Shown here piece by piece: positions 41,506 through 48,676 of a DNA stretch of 64,000 bases. Origin of the DNA: CAVXXD01 sp963765625 (lineage in GTDB: Bacteria > Actinomycetota > Geothermincolia > Geothermincolales > Geothermincolaceae). The translations under genes were made by a program, and so were the position numbers. The notes beneath the pieces are model-generated. The model saw nothing but the letters and a program-made list of their open reading frames with translations, was not told the origin of the DNA and searched no databases. Position 1 is the stretch's first letter, and each line of letters begins with the position of its first letter. The DNA is taken from contig CAVXXD010000004.1 of NCBI GenBank assembly GCA_963765625.1, forward strand, positions 1 to 64,000. The letters are read 5' to 3'.

Positions 41506-42141
41506 ATGAATAAGGCGATTATCGCTGTCCTCGCGTTGCTGTTGTTCGTCATACTCTTAGCTGGATGCTCGGGAGAAGCCCAATGGCACGAAAGCAAAAT
41601 GGGCGGAAGTGTTGAAAAGAACACGGCATACATCGCGAAACTGAAAGCATCGGGGAAGGAGCCCGGCTTCAATCCACGGTTCCCCGATGACCAGGAATAT
41701 CTCAACGGCTACCGCGGCGGCTTTGACTCCGGCTACAACGAAGGAAAGAAGGAAGGCCTGGAGGGGGACTACTACGACTTCTCCCTGACGGATGTCGATC
41801 GGGGCTCCGCTTCGTACAACATGGGCTATTTTGAAGGTTTCCAACAAGGCTACTTCACGGGGTTTTCCGAGGGTGCCTTGACCGCCGAGATCGGTGTAGA
41901 CCTCTCGGACGTAGATGAAGACAAACTCGCGCCGGACGACTATGAGGTATCTACCGACTACGAAACCGGGTTCAAGGCCGGGCTCTCACAAGGCCGGGTC
42001 AATGGAAAAGCCGACAAGAAAGCCGGGTACAGCAAGGATACCGAACCTTACGCAAGAGACCTCATCGGCAACGACGAATGGGACAAAGGCTACAAAGACG
42101 GCTACAAGAAGGGCTACAACGAAGCCTACGACAGCAACTGA
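41506..42141 (+). CDS. Lipoprotein with four Gly-x3 repeat blocks
   Basis: Family uncertain. The 211-residue product has a lipoprotein signal (VILLAGC, Cys21). Four blocks carry glycine at every fourth residue: 68/72/76/80/84, 107/111/115/119/123, 155/159/163/167 and 195/199/203. An aromatic residue (Tyr/Phe) usually follows each Gly, e.g. GYFEGFQQGYFTGF. Blocks are separated by acidic linkers with SLTDVD or LSDVDEDK and recur every 39-48 residues. The pattern resembles the deca-GX3 motif of Yae1/Lto1 proteins; no homology to those is claimed. ATG 41506 has a GGGGGTGA site about 7 nt upstream. Gly-rich helices that pack closely, or a repeat adhesin, are both possible. Confidence 0.75.
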   Translation: MNKAIIAVLALLLFVILLAGCSGEAQWHESKMGGSVEKNTAYIAKLKASGKEPGFNPRFPDDQEYLNGYRGGFDSGYNEGKKEGLEGDYYDFSLTDVDRGSASYNMGYFEGFQQGYFTGFSEGALTAEIGVDLSDVDEDKLAPDDYEVSTDYETGFKAGLSQGRVNGKADKKAGYSKDTEPYARDLIGNDEWDKGYKDGYKKGYNEAYDSN

Positions 42142-42151
42142 CGGCGACCCG

Positions 42152-42661
42152 TCATTGAGGAAGGTCGAGCGCGGAAAACCCTATCCTCCCCGCCCTCATC
42201 AGCGCCCTCACCGCAATCCCCGACCGCTCCTTGTCCACCCGGATTATGCCTGAGTATAGAGCAAAGACAAACCACCCCGTGTAGGCTGTAAACATGATTG
42301 CTACATGGGCTTCCGTGAATTCAGGATGGGCAATCAGTATTGCGATGAACAAGAGTGAAGCAATTACCGAACAGACCAGCATGACTATCCTTATGACATT
42401 CGCCAGGCTGTATGGACTCCACTCCCCGACATTTTCTTCTTCCAGGAGTTTATGAAGTTCCTTCCTGGTCGTTACTTGCTTACGTTCGAGGAATTCAGAG
42501 TACCTGCTGCCCGCGACTTTCGGGAGCTCCTCCCCCGTTCCATCGATCATCTCCAGATATTCCTCGAAATCCCGGTTCCCGTTGCGCATGACCGTCCTCA
42601 ACCATATCAGCATTATTGCCTCAGCGATCATCGCCACTATGAGCACCCACGCGAATCCCAT
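42152..42661 (-). CDS. Small membrane protein of unknown function, three predicted helices
   Basis: Not recognised. The 169 residues comprise a first membrane helix (about 2-21), a charged cytoplasmic stretch (about 25-82: RDFEEYLEMIDGTGEELPK, ERKQVTTRKELHKLLEEE), a second helix (about 88-110) and a third (about 118-140). A basic tail (RSGIAVRALMRAGRIGF) follows. ATG 42661 has GGAGGT 8 nt upstream, so expression is likely. It is convergent with the Gly-x3 lipoprotein (10 nt apart). Its 5' side contains GGGATAATTATTCCC, a possible promoter or operator region at about 42702-42716. Confidence 0.7.
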   Translation of the reverse strand: MGFAWVLIVAMIAEAIMLIWLRTVMRNGNRDFEEYLEMIDGTGEELPKVAGSRYSEFLERKQVTTRKELHKLLEEENVGEWSPYSLANVIRIVMLVCSVIASLLFIAILIAHPEFTEAHVAIMFTAYTGWFVFALYSGIIRVDKERSGIAVRALMRAGRIGFSALDLPQ

Positions 42662-42726
42662 GCCTCGCCACCTCCATCGTGCCTGTTCCCCTTACGGGAA
42701 TAATTATCCCATATTTGCACACCCTA

Positions 42727-42897
42727 ACCCCGCGCGAGCTCCCCAACAGGCCGGGGGTTGTTCGGTAGGCCATCTTGCCAGCCGTGCTCGATAGAAACCT
42801 CGAACAACCAGCTTTATAACGAAGCCCGCCCTCTGGCATGCTAGGCCGTACCGAAGGACCCCCGGCTTACAAAAGAGGAGCTCGCCCCGATTGCGGT
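42727..42897 (+). repeat. Structured element, copy 1, upstream of truA (candidate RNA)
   Basis: An imperfect hairpin of 171 nt. The outer stem pairs 42734-42742 with 42877-42885. After an internal loop, the main stem pairs 42750-42758 with 42858-42866, 42761-42767 with 42849-42855 and 42768-42771 with 42844-42847 (G42848 bulged). An inner stem pairs 42776-42781 with 42833-42838. The apical region keeps CTCGATAGAA, ACCAGCTT and AACGAAGCCC in common with copy 2. Mismatch 42759/42857 is U-G on the plus strand but A-C on the minus strand, which suggests a plus-strand RNA. It ends 28 nt before truA. No known RNA family is recognised. Confidence 0.75.
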
Positions 42898-42925
42898 TGA
42901 ATGGAGTTTATACTATGGTAACCCC

Positions 42926-43666
42926 ATGGCTAACATCAAACTCACCATCGAATATGACGGCAGCGAGTACTTCGGCTTCCAGCGGCAGCCGGACGTCCCT
43001 ACCATCCAGGGCCGGCTGGAGGAAGCAGTGCGCCAGGTGGTCTTTCTGGAATCACCGATATATGGTGCCGGCCGTACCGATGCCGGCGTGCACGCCCGAG
43101 GTCAAGTGGTGAATTTCAAGGCTTCCACGCGTGTGCCCATCGGGCGCCTGCCGGCCGCGCTCAACGGTCGCCTGCCGGCCGACATTATCATCAAGAACTC
43201 GGAAGCTGTACCCGACGATTTCAACGCCCGCTACGACGCTGTCAAGCGGGAGTACTGCTACTACATCATCAACACACCCTACCGGCCGGCCCTCGGCCGC
43301 AAGTATTTCTTTCATTACCCGCAAGCCCTTGATGTCGAGGTGATCGACCGGGCCTGCCGGGCCATCCTGGGTACTCACGACTTCTCCTCCTTCTGCCGCA
43401 TAGAAGAAGGGCGATCGTATACGCGGGAAGTGCTGGAAGCCTCCTGCGTCCGCTGGACCAGCGAGGTGATCATCATTCGTGTAGTGGCCAACGCCTTTGC
43501 TTACATGATGATGCGCATGCTCTGCGGTGGCCTGCTGGAGGTGGGCCGTGGCCGCTGGACCATCCCCTACCTCAAGGACGTGATGGAGGCCAGGGACAAC
43601 GCCCTCTGCGCCCCGGCCCTGCCGCCCCACGGCCTGGTGCTCGAGCGGATCACCTATCCCACCTGA
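42926..43666 (+). CDS. truA: tRNA pseudouridine(38-40) synthase (TruA)
   Basis: Makes pseudouridine at positions 38-40 of the anticodon arm. It has 246 residues. IKLTIEYDGSEYFGFQRQPDVPTIQGRLEEA-type residues open it, the catalytic Asp is in YGAGRTDAGVHARGQVV (about 47-63), and DFNARYDAVKREYCYYI, HDFSSFCRIEE and ANAFAYMMMRMLCGGLLEVGRGR complete the fold. Length is normal. In related genomes truA usually follows rplQ on the same strand; here it points towards rplQ and is flanked by two copies of a structured element. ATG 42926 has no clear ribosome site; TATACT (42909-42914) just upstream might give a very short leader. Confidence 0.95.
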   Translation: MANIKLTIEYDGSEYFGFQRQPDVPTIQGRLEEAVRQVVFLESPIYGAGRTDAGVHARGQVVNFKASTRVPIGRLPAALNGRLPADIIIKNSEAVPDDFNARYDAVKREYCYYIINTPYRPALGRKYFFHYPQALDVEVIDRACRAILGTHDFSSFCRIEEGRSYTREVLEASCVRWTSEVIIIRVVANAFAYMMMRMLCGGLLEVGRGRWTIPYLKDVMEARDNALCAPALPPHGLVLERITYPT

Positions 43667-43675
43667 ACTACCTCG

Positions 43676-43847
43676 ACCCCACGCGTACTCCCCAACAGGC
43701 CGGGGGCTCCTCGGTAGGTCATCTCGCCAACCATGCTCGATAGAATTCTCAAAACTACCAGCTTCAGAACGAAGCCCGCTCTTTGGCGTGCCAGGCCGTA
43801 CCGAGGGGCCCCCGGCTTAATGAAGAGGAGCTCGCCCCGGTCGCGGC
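43676..43847 (+). repeat. Structured element, copy 2, downstream of truA (candidate RNA)
   Basis: Direct-repeat partner of the element at 42727-42897, roughly 80 per cent identical by eye. The main stem pairs 43699-43707 with 43808-43816 and 43710-43716 with 43799-43805; the inner stem pairs 43725-43730 with 43783-43788. Compared with copy 1 four pairs change on both sides: 43707 C / 43808 G (T-A in copy 1), 43710 C / 43805 G (T-A), 43725 C / 43788 G (T-A), 43730 A / 43783 T (G-C). T43719 faces G43795, a U-G pair only in the plus orientation. It begins 10 nt after the truA stop. Confidence 0.75.
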
Positions 43848-43864
43848 GGGGAGAAAATCAAGAA

Positions 43865-43877
43865 GGGGTCTGACCCC
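43865..43877. repeat. Short inverted repeat GGGGTCTGACCCC
   Basis: A 6-bp perfect inverted repeat (GGGGTC-T-GACCCC) 18 nt past copy 2 of the structured element and followed by AATTTGCGC. I recall similar GGGGTCxGACCCC repeats near REP-associated transposases in other bacteria. No transposase is present here, so it is recorded only as a possible trace of mobile-element activity. Confidence 0.35.
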
Positions 43878-43885
43878 AATTTGCG

Positions 43886-43920
43886 CAATAAAAGAAGGGC
43901 GGATGTGGAATCCGCCCTTC
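43886..43920 (-). terminator. Intrinsic terminator of the ribosomal alpha operon
   Basis: Minus strand: GAAGGGCGGAT (43910-43920), loop TCCAC (43905-43909), ATCCGCCCTTC (43894-43904), then TTTTATT (43886-43893). It has an 11-bp perfect stem and lies 16 nt after the rplQ stop. It marks the end of the long ribosomal transcript and separates it from convergent truA. Confidence 0.9.
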
Positions 43921-43936
43921 TCAGTCCAGTTGAGTT

Positions 43937-44287
43937 TCAGACGAGCTCTATGATAGCCATGGGCGCGGCGTCCCCGAGGCGCGGCCCGAGTTTGACGATG
44001 CGGGTGTACCCGCCCTGCCGGTCCGCGTAGCGCGGCCCGATCTCCTCGAAGAGCTTGTGGATGACTGCTTTGTCCTCAATCACACGCAGGGCCCGGCGGC
44101 GGGCATGCAGATCGCCGTCCTTGGCCAGGGTTATCAGCTTCTCCGCGAGAGGCTGGACTTCCTTGGCCTTGGTCTGGGTAGTGCGTATCTTCTCGTGCTC
44201 AATCAGAGCCCGGGACAGGTTGGCCAGTATCGCCTTCTGGTGAGACGCGTTTCCTCCAAGCCTGTATCCTTTTTTCGGTTGCGGCAT
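43937..44287 (-). CDS. rplQ: Ribosomal protein L17
   Basis: Large-subunit protein near the exit tunnel. It has 116 residues starting MPQPKKGYRLGGNASHQKAILANLSRALIEHEKIRTTQTKAKEV, with a C-terminal GYTRIVKLGPRLGDAAPMAIIELV. Last gene of the alpha operon, 19 nt past rpoA and followed by a strong terminator. Confidence 0.97.
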   Translation of the reverse strand: MPQPKKGYRLGGNASHQKAILANLSRALIEHEKIRTTQTKAKEVQPLAEKLITLAKDGDLHARRRALRVIEDKAVIHKLFEEIGPRYADRQGGYTRIVKLGPRLGDAAPMAIIELV

Positions 44288-44306
44288 TCTTTTTCACTCC
44301 CTGATT

Positions 44307-45245
44307 CTATTCGCTTTTCTTGAGTTCCAGACCCTCGAGGGCAAGGCGCTCCTTGACCTCCTCGATGGAACGGGAGCCGAAGTTGCGCATGGCCAGCAGG
44401 TCGTCCTCGGTCCGTTCAATCAATTCTCCCACCGTGCGGATCTGCTCGCGGTGCAGGCAGTTAAGGGCGCGCACCGGCAGTTCCAGTTCGTCGATGGACC
44501 TCTCCAGCATAGCCCCCATGGGCCCGGCTTCCGCCTCCAGGAAGGGCTTGACCTCCAGGTCGGCCGAGAGGGATGAGAAGAGGTTGATGTGCTCGTTGAG
44601 CACCTTGGCCGCCATGGACAGGGCATCGTCCGGCTTGATGCTCCCGTCGGTATAGACGTCCAGGATCAGCTTGTCGTAGTCGGTACGCTGTCCGACCCGG
44701 CAGTTGGTCACCTTGAAGGCGACCCGGGTGATGGGCGAGTACATGGCGTCCAGGGGGATGGTCCCAACGGCTTCCCGATCCCGCTTACTTCTCTCCACCG
44801 GCACGTATCCACGTCCGCGAGCCGCGATCATCTCCACCTTCAGCTTGCCTTCCTTGTTGAGGGTGGCGATCTTCAGCTCGGGGTTGAGGACCTCAACTCC
44901 GCTGGGCGCTTCGATGTCGGCGCCGGTCACGGTCCTGGGGCCTTTAGCGTCGATGTACAGGGACACCGGGCCGTCCTCCGCCATACTGAGGATCAGACCT
45001 TTGATGTTGAGGGTAATCTCGATAGTGTCTTCTTTAACCCCGGTCATGGTCGAGAACTCGTGCATCACCCCATCGATGAGTAATGCGTTGACTGCCGCTC
45101 CCGGGATAGAGGAGAGCAGGATACGGCGCATGGAATTCCCCAAGGTATAACCCCATCCTCGCTCCAGCGGCTCTACCGTAAAGCGACCGAAGTTCTCCTC
45201 CAGTTCCTCCACAGCGATCTTTGGTTTCTGCATCTCCAAGACCAA
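44307..45245 (-). CDS. rpoA: RNA polymerase alpha subunit
   Basis: Scaffold for core polymerase assembly. It has 312 residues. The N-terminal domain has GRFTVEPLERGWGYTLGNSMRRILLSSIPGAAV (about 20-52) and RRDKLILDV-type dimer residues. The C-terminal domain (about 245-310) has SIDELELPVRALNCLHREQIRTVGELIERTEDDLLAMRNFGSRSIEEVKERL, which binds UP elements and activators. Start is TTG 45245 with AGGAGGG 7 nt upstream; ATG 45233 is an alternative without its own site. Confidence 0.97.
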   Translation of the reverse strand: MVLEMQKPKIAVEELEENFGRFTVEPLERGWGYTLGNSMRRILLSSIPGAAVNALLIDGVMHEFSTMTGVKEDTIEITLNIKGLILSMAEDGPVSLYIDAKGPRTVTGADIEAPSGVEVLNPELKIATLNKEGKLKVEMIAARGRGYVPVERSKRDREAVGTIPLDAMYSPITRVAFKVTNCRVGQRTDYDKLILDVYTDGSIKPDDALSMAAKVLNEHINLFSSLSADLEVKPFLEAEAGPMGAMLERSIDELELPVRALNCLHREQIRTVGELIERTEDDLLAMRNFGSRSIEEVKERLALEGLELKKSE

Positions 45246-45280
45246 TGAATATCCCTCCTATGGTTTTCTTTATCAGACAG

Positions 45281-45907
45281 TTACTTGGAATAGAGCTCGA
45301 CGATTAGTGATTCCTTCACCGGTATGTCGATCTCCTCCCGCGTGGGCAGGGTCGCCACGGTGATGCGCCGGGCCTCGGGGTCTACCTTCAGCCAGTTCAC
45401 CAGGTGCCTTCCCTCTGCCAGTTTCACGGCGTTCAGAATGACCGCGGATTCCTTGCTGGCGGCTTTGATCTCGATAACGTCTCCTTCTTTGACACGCATG
45501 GAGGGGATGCTGGCCTTTTTTCCGTTGAGGGTGACGTGCCCGTGGCGAACAACCTGCCTGCCCTGTTTGCGCGACGCAGCCATGCCGCCACGATAGATGA
45601 CATTGTCCATGCGGCTCTCCAGCAGGCGCAGGAGGTTCTCACCCGTAATGCCCTTCTGTCGCGCCGCCAGTGAATAGTAGTTACGGAATTGTTTTTCCAG
45701 GACGCCGTAGATCCTCTTGGCCTTTTGCTTCTCCCTCAACTGGAGCAGGTATTCCGTCTCCTTGATGCGTCCCCGGCCGTGTTCACCGGGGGGATAGGGG
45801 CGACGCTCGATGGCGCACTTGTCCGTTTCGCAACGGGGGCCCTTGAGGAAAAGTTTCTGCCGCTCACGCCGGCACTTCTTGCATGCGGGATTAATATCTC
45901 TTCCCAT
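45281..45907 (-). CDS. rpsD: Ribosomal protein S4 (zinc-binding form)
   Basis: Primary 16S rRNA-binding protein and initiator of 30S assembly. It has 208 residues. The N-terminus has four Cys (Cys9, Cys12, Cys26, Cys31: ACKKCRRERQ ... CETDKC), the zinc-containing C+ form. The S4 RNA-binding domain is SRMDNVIYRGGMAASRKQGRQVVRHGHVTLNGKK (about 95-128). Rpo and S11 neighbours are in the usual order. Confidence 0.97.
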   Translation of the reverse strand: MGRDINPACKKCRRERQKLFLKGPRCETDKCAIERRPYPPGEHGRGRIKETEYLLQLREKQKAKRIYGVLEKQFRNYYSLAARQKGITGENLLRLLESRMDNVIYRGGMAASRKQGRQVVRHGHVTLNGKKASIPSMRVKEGDVIEIKAASKESAVILNAVKLAEGRHLVNWLKVDPEARRITVATLPTREEIDIPVKESLIVELYSK

Positions 45908-45917
45908 GCCGGCTCAC

Positions 45918-46313
45918 CTACACCCTTCTCCGCTTGGGAGGACGGCAGCCGTTGTGGGCCTGGGGCGTCACGTCGGTGATGCTCACTACCTCCAGGCCGT
46001 GGGCCTGCAGGGTCCGGATAGCCGTCTCCCGGCCCGATCCCGGCCCCTTGACGAAGACGTCGACCCTCTTCATCCCATGCTCCTGGGCCTTCTTGGCCAC
46101 GTTCTCCGCCGCTAGAGTCGCTGCGTATGGAGTGCTCTTGCGCGAACCCTTCAGGCCCACCGTTCCCGAGCTGGCCCACACGATGGTAGCACCCGTTTTG
46201 TCGGTGATCGTTATGATAGTGTTGTTGAACGTGGACTTGATATGAGCCTCGCCGTGCAGGATGTTCTTCTTTTCCCGCTTTCTTACCCTGGTCCTAGCCT
46301 TTGGTTTCGCCAC
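45918..46313 (-). CDS. rpsK: Ribosomal protein S11
   Basis: Platform protein near the Shine-Dalgarno helix. It has 131 residues with GEAHIKSTFNNTIITITDKTGATIVWASSGTVGLKGSRKSTPYAA and the signature VKGPGSGRETAIRTLQAHGLEVVSITDVTPQAHNGCRPPKRRRV. Start is GTG 46313 behind CAGGAGGAG. Confidence 0.97.
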   Translation of the reverse strand: MAKPKARTRVRKREKKNILHGEAHIKSTFNNTIITITDKTGATIVWASSGTVGLKGSRKSTPYAATLAAENVAKKAQEHGMKRVDVFVKGPGSGRETAIRTLQAHGLEVVSITDVTPQAHNGCRPPKRRRV

Positions 46314-46357
46314 TCTTCTCCTCCTGAGTCGTATCTTTCACGCCCGTGCGGCGCAGG

Positions 46358-46729
46358 TTACTTCTTCCGTTTCACGCCGACCGTTTTACGCGGACCTTTG
46401 CGCGTGCGGGCGTTGGTATGAGTACGCTGACCCCGCACGGGCAATCCCACGCGGTGACGCAGGCCCTGATAACAGCCGATCTCCATCTTGCGCTTGATGT
46501 TCTGCGCTACTTCCCGGCGCAGGTCCCCCTCCACCTTGAGGTTCTGGTCGATGTATTCCCTCAGGCGCACAACTTCCTCCTCGGTAAGGTCCCGCACCCG
46601 CGTCTCCGGATTTATCTGGCAGGCGCTGAGGGCCTGTCGCGCCCGGGTCCGGCCGATGCCGAATATATAAGTGAGGGAGATGTCCGCATGCTTATCCCGG
46701 GGAAGATCAACTCCTGCTATTCTGGCCAA
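46358..46729 (-). CDS. rpsM: Ribosomal protein S13
   Basis: Head protein contacting the P-site tRNA. It has 123 residues from TTG 46729 (AAGGAGGT 8 nt upstream). It reads ARIAGVDLPRDKHADISLTYIFGIGRTRARQ, with GLRHRVGLPVRGQRTHTNARTRKGPRKTVGVKRKK at the end. Family length and tail are standard. Confidence 0.97.
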   Translation of the reverse strand: MARIAGVDLPRDKHADISLTYIFGIGRTRARQALSACQINPETRVRDLTEEEVVRLREYIDQNLKVEGDLRREVAQNIKRKMEIGCYQGLRHRVGLPVRGQRTHTNARTRKGPRKTVGVKRKK

Positions 46730-46753
46730 ATCCTCTTACCTCCTTGACGCTGT

Positions 46754-46867
46754 TTAACCCTGGCGCTGCTTATGGCGAGGGTTCTCACAGATCACCAGCA
46801 CGCGACCGTGCCTGCGGATGATCTTGCACTTCTCGCACATCTTTTTTACTGACGCTCTAACCTTCAT
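46754..46867 (-). CDS. rpmJ: Ribosomal protein L36
   Basis: A 37-residue protein (MKVRASVKKMCEKCKIIRRH ... CENPRHKQRQG) with the Cys-x2-Cys ... Cys ... His zinc site of the C+ form. It sits between infA and rpsM, its invariable place. ATG 46867. Confidence 0.96.
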   Translation of the reverse strand: MKVRASVKKMCEKCKIIRRHGRVLVICENPRHKQRQG

Positions 46868-46914
46868 CTCAGTCTCCCTTATATCGCTATCTCTCTCCGC
46901 GCCCTTTTTCCCGC

Positions 46915-47136
46915 CTACTTGTAGCGGTAAATGATGCGGCCGCGGTTGAGGTCGTAGGGCGATAGTTCCACGATCACCTTGTCTCCGGGAAGAATTTTGA
47001 TGTAATGCATCCTCATCTTCCCCGAGATATGAGCGAGAACCTTGTGCCCGTTGTCCAACTCCACGCGGAACATGGCGTTGGGCAGCGGCTCCAGGACCGT
47101 CCCTTCTACCTCGATGGTATCCTCTTTATTGGACAA
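46915..47136 (-). CDS. infA: Translation initiation factor IF-1
   Basis: Occupies the A site during initiation. From TTG 47136 it has 73 residues (SNKEDTIEVEGTVLEPLPNAMFRVELDNGHKVLAHISGKMR-type OB fold, ending SPYDLNRGRIIYRYK), the canonical length. An in-frame ATG at 47160 would give an 81-residue product with an extra LLKEKTG head. AAGGAG lies about 9 nt before the TTG and inside that extra head, so TTG is preferred. Confidence 0.95.
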   Translation of the reverse strand: MSNKEDTIEVEGTVLEPLPNAMFRVELDNGHKVLAHISGKMRMHYIKILPGDKVIVELSPYDLNRGRIIYRYK

Positions 47137-47245
47137 ACCGGTTTTCTCCTTCAAGAGCACTAAAGCTCAATAACTTCCGGATAACACCAGAAATTTAATA
47201 CTACCAAAATCTGCTGCTCGAGTCTATATTCAGTTCTTTCAGTTC

Positions 47246-47995
47246 TCAATCAACCGTCAGAATCATTGGCTCACCGTCCATGACCACCACAGTGTGCTCG
47301 TAGTGGGCGGATAGTTTGCCGTCTTCTGTCCTGACCGTCCAACCGTCATCCAGCACTTCAACTTCGAAACCGCCCTGGTTGACCATGGGCTCCAGGGCAA
47401 ATACCATTCCCTGGGTCAGCTTCGGCCCCCGGCGCGGCGGGCCATAGTTCGGGATCTGCGGCTCTTCATGCATGTTCTGCCCGATACCGTGTCCCACGAA
47501 CTGTATGACCACCGAAAACCCGGCCCCCTCCACTTCGGCCTGTATGGCGTGGGAGATATCCCCCAGGAAGTTCCCCGCCCGGCACTCGAAGATGCCTTTC
47601 TCCAGCGAGCGGTGGGTGACCTCCATCAGTCGGAGGGCTTCCGGGTCGATCTTTTCGCCCACGGCATAAGTCCGCGCGGCGTCGGCATGATAGCCGTTTA
47701 ATACGACCCCCACGTCGATGCCGACGATGTCCCCTTCGGCCAGTACGTTCTCTCCCGGTATGCCGTGCACCACCACCTCGTTGACGGAGGTACAGATGGA
47801 CCTGGGAAAACCCTGGTATCCCAGGAAGGACGGTATGCCGCCCTTGCTCCGGATGAAATCGTCCGCCAGCTTGTCCAGGTGGCCGGTACTGACTCCGGGA
47901 GCGATGCTCCCCTCCATCAGATCGAGGACACCCGCTACGATGCGCCCGGCCTCGCGCATCTTCCTGATCTCCTCCTCTGACCTGATGACGATCAT
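47246..47995 (-). CDS. map: Methionine aminopeptidase type I
   Basis: Removes the initiator Met. It has 249 residues. The five metal ligands lie in GDIVGIDVGVVLNGYHADAARTYAVG (Asp about 96 and 107), GHGIGQNMHEEPQIPNYG (His about 170), FALEPMVNQGG (Glu about 203) and SAHYEHTVVV (Glu about 234). VHGIPGENVLAEGDI is also typical. There is no N-terminal extension. The 109-nt gap after it (47137-47245) shows no firm promoter. Confidence 0.96.
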   Translation of the reverse strand: MIVIRSEEEIRKMREAGRIVAGVLDLMEGSIAPGVSTGHLDKLADDFIRSKGGIPSFLGYQGFPRSICTSVNEVVVHGIPGENVLAEGDIVGIDVGVVLNGYHADAARTYAVGEKIDPEALRLMEVTHRSLEKGIFECRAGNFLGDISHAIQAEVEGAGFSVVIQFVGHGIGQNMHEEPQIPNYGPPRRGPKLTQGMVFALEPMVNQGGFEVEVLDDGWTVRTEDGKLSAHYEHTVVVMDGEPMILTVD

Positions 47996-48018
47996 ACGGT
48001 TTCCGCTCTATTCACTTT

Positions 48019-48660
48019 TCAACCCAGGATCGCCTTGATGGATTCGAGCACCTCCGCCATGGGAGCGTCCCCGTCGACATCCCTCAGCAGTCCGTCCTTG
48101 CGGTAGTAGTCGATGAGAGGCTCCGTTTTCGCGGCGTATTCACGCAAGCGGTTGCGGACCGTCTCCTCCATGTCGTCATCCCTCTGGTAGATCTCTCCGC
48201 TGCATCCCCGGCAAGCATCCCCTACCGGCTCGGCATCGAAATTGACGTTGTAGATGGCGCCGCATTCCCGGCAGACCCGTCGGCCGGAGATGCGCTTGAT
48301 CAGGGCTTCGTCCGGCACATCCACGTTGACCACGTGATCGATGCTCCGGCCCGGGCCGGCCAGGATCTCTCTCAGGGCATCCGCCTGAGCGACTGTGCGG
48401 GGGAACCCGTCGAGGATAAACCCCTTTTCACAATCAGCCTTGGTCAGGCGGTCGGCCACGATATCTATGACCAGCTGGTCGGGCACCAGGTCTCCCCGGT
48501 CCATGTATTCCTTGGCTTTACGGCCTAGCTCCGTCCCCGACTTGACGTTCTCCCGGAAGATGTCCCCGGTGGAGATGTGGGGAAGCGAATACATCTCGGC
48601 CATCCTGACGGCCTGCGTTCCCTTTCCGGCGCCAGGCGGTCCCAACATGATCACGTTCAT
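48019..48660 (-). CDS. adk: Adenylate kinase with zinc-binding lid
   Basis: AMP + ATP to 2 ADP. It has 213 residues. P-loop MLGPPGAGKGTQA (about 5-17), STGDIFRENVKSGTELG (about 30-46), the AMP-site signature GFILDGFPRTVAQADAL (about 80-96), and a LID with four Cys (RVCRECGAIYNVNFD ... DACRGCSGEIYQR, about 127-160) that binds zinc. It lies 17 nt past secY. Confidence 0.97.
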   Translation of the reverse strand: MNVIMLGPPGAGKGTQAVRMAEMYSLPHISTGDIFRENVKSGTELGRKAKEYMDRGDLVPDQLVIDIVADRLTKADCEKGFILDGFPRTVAQADALREILAGPGRSIDHVVNVDVPDEALIKRISGRRVCRECGAIYNVNFDAEPVGDACRGCSGEIYQRDDDMEETVRNRLREYAAKTEPLIDYYRKDGLLRDVDGDAPMAEVLESIKAILG

Positions 48661-48676
48661 TCGGCTACCTCTTCTC

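Noticed and set aside
42727..42897. Known RNA (RNase P, tmRNA, SRP RNA, T-box, 6S)
   Set aside because: The conserved cores I know for RNase P, tmRNA, SRP and T-box are missing. A 6S-like long hairpin is conceivable but its flanks and twin arrangement around truA do not fit clearly.
42909..42925. truA promoter at TATACT (42909-42914)
   Set aside because: No -35 hexamer at a usual distance; the start would leave only a few nucleotides of leader. Kept as a remark only.
42727..43847. Element pair as integrase attachment sites or an IS-flanked transposon
   Set aside because: No integrase, transposase or target-site duplication is present and the only gene between is housekeeping truA. Stem covariation is not expected of att sites.
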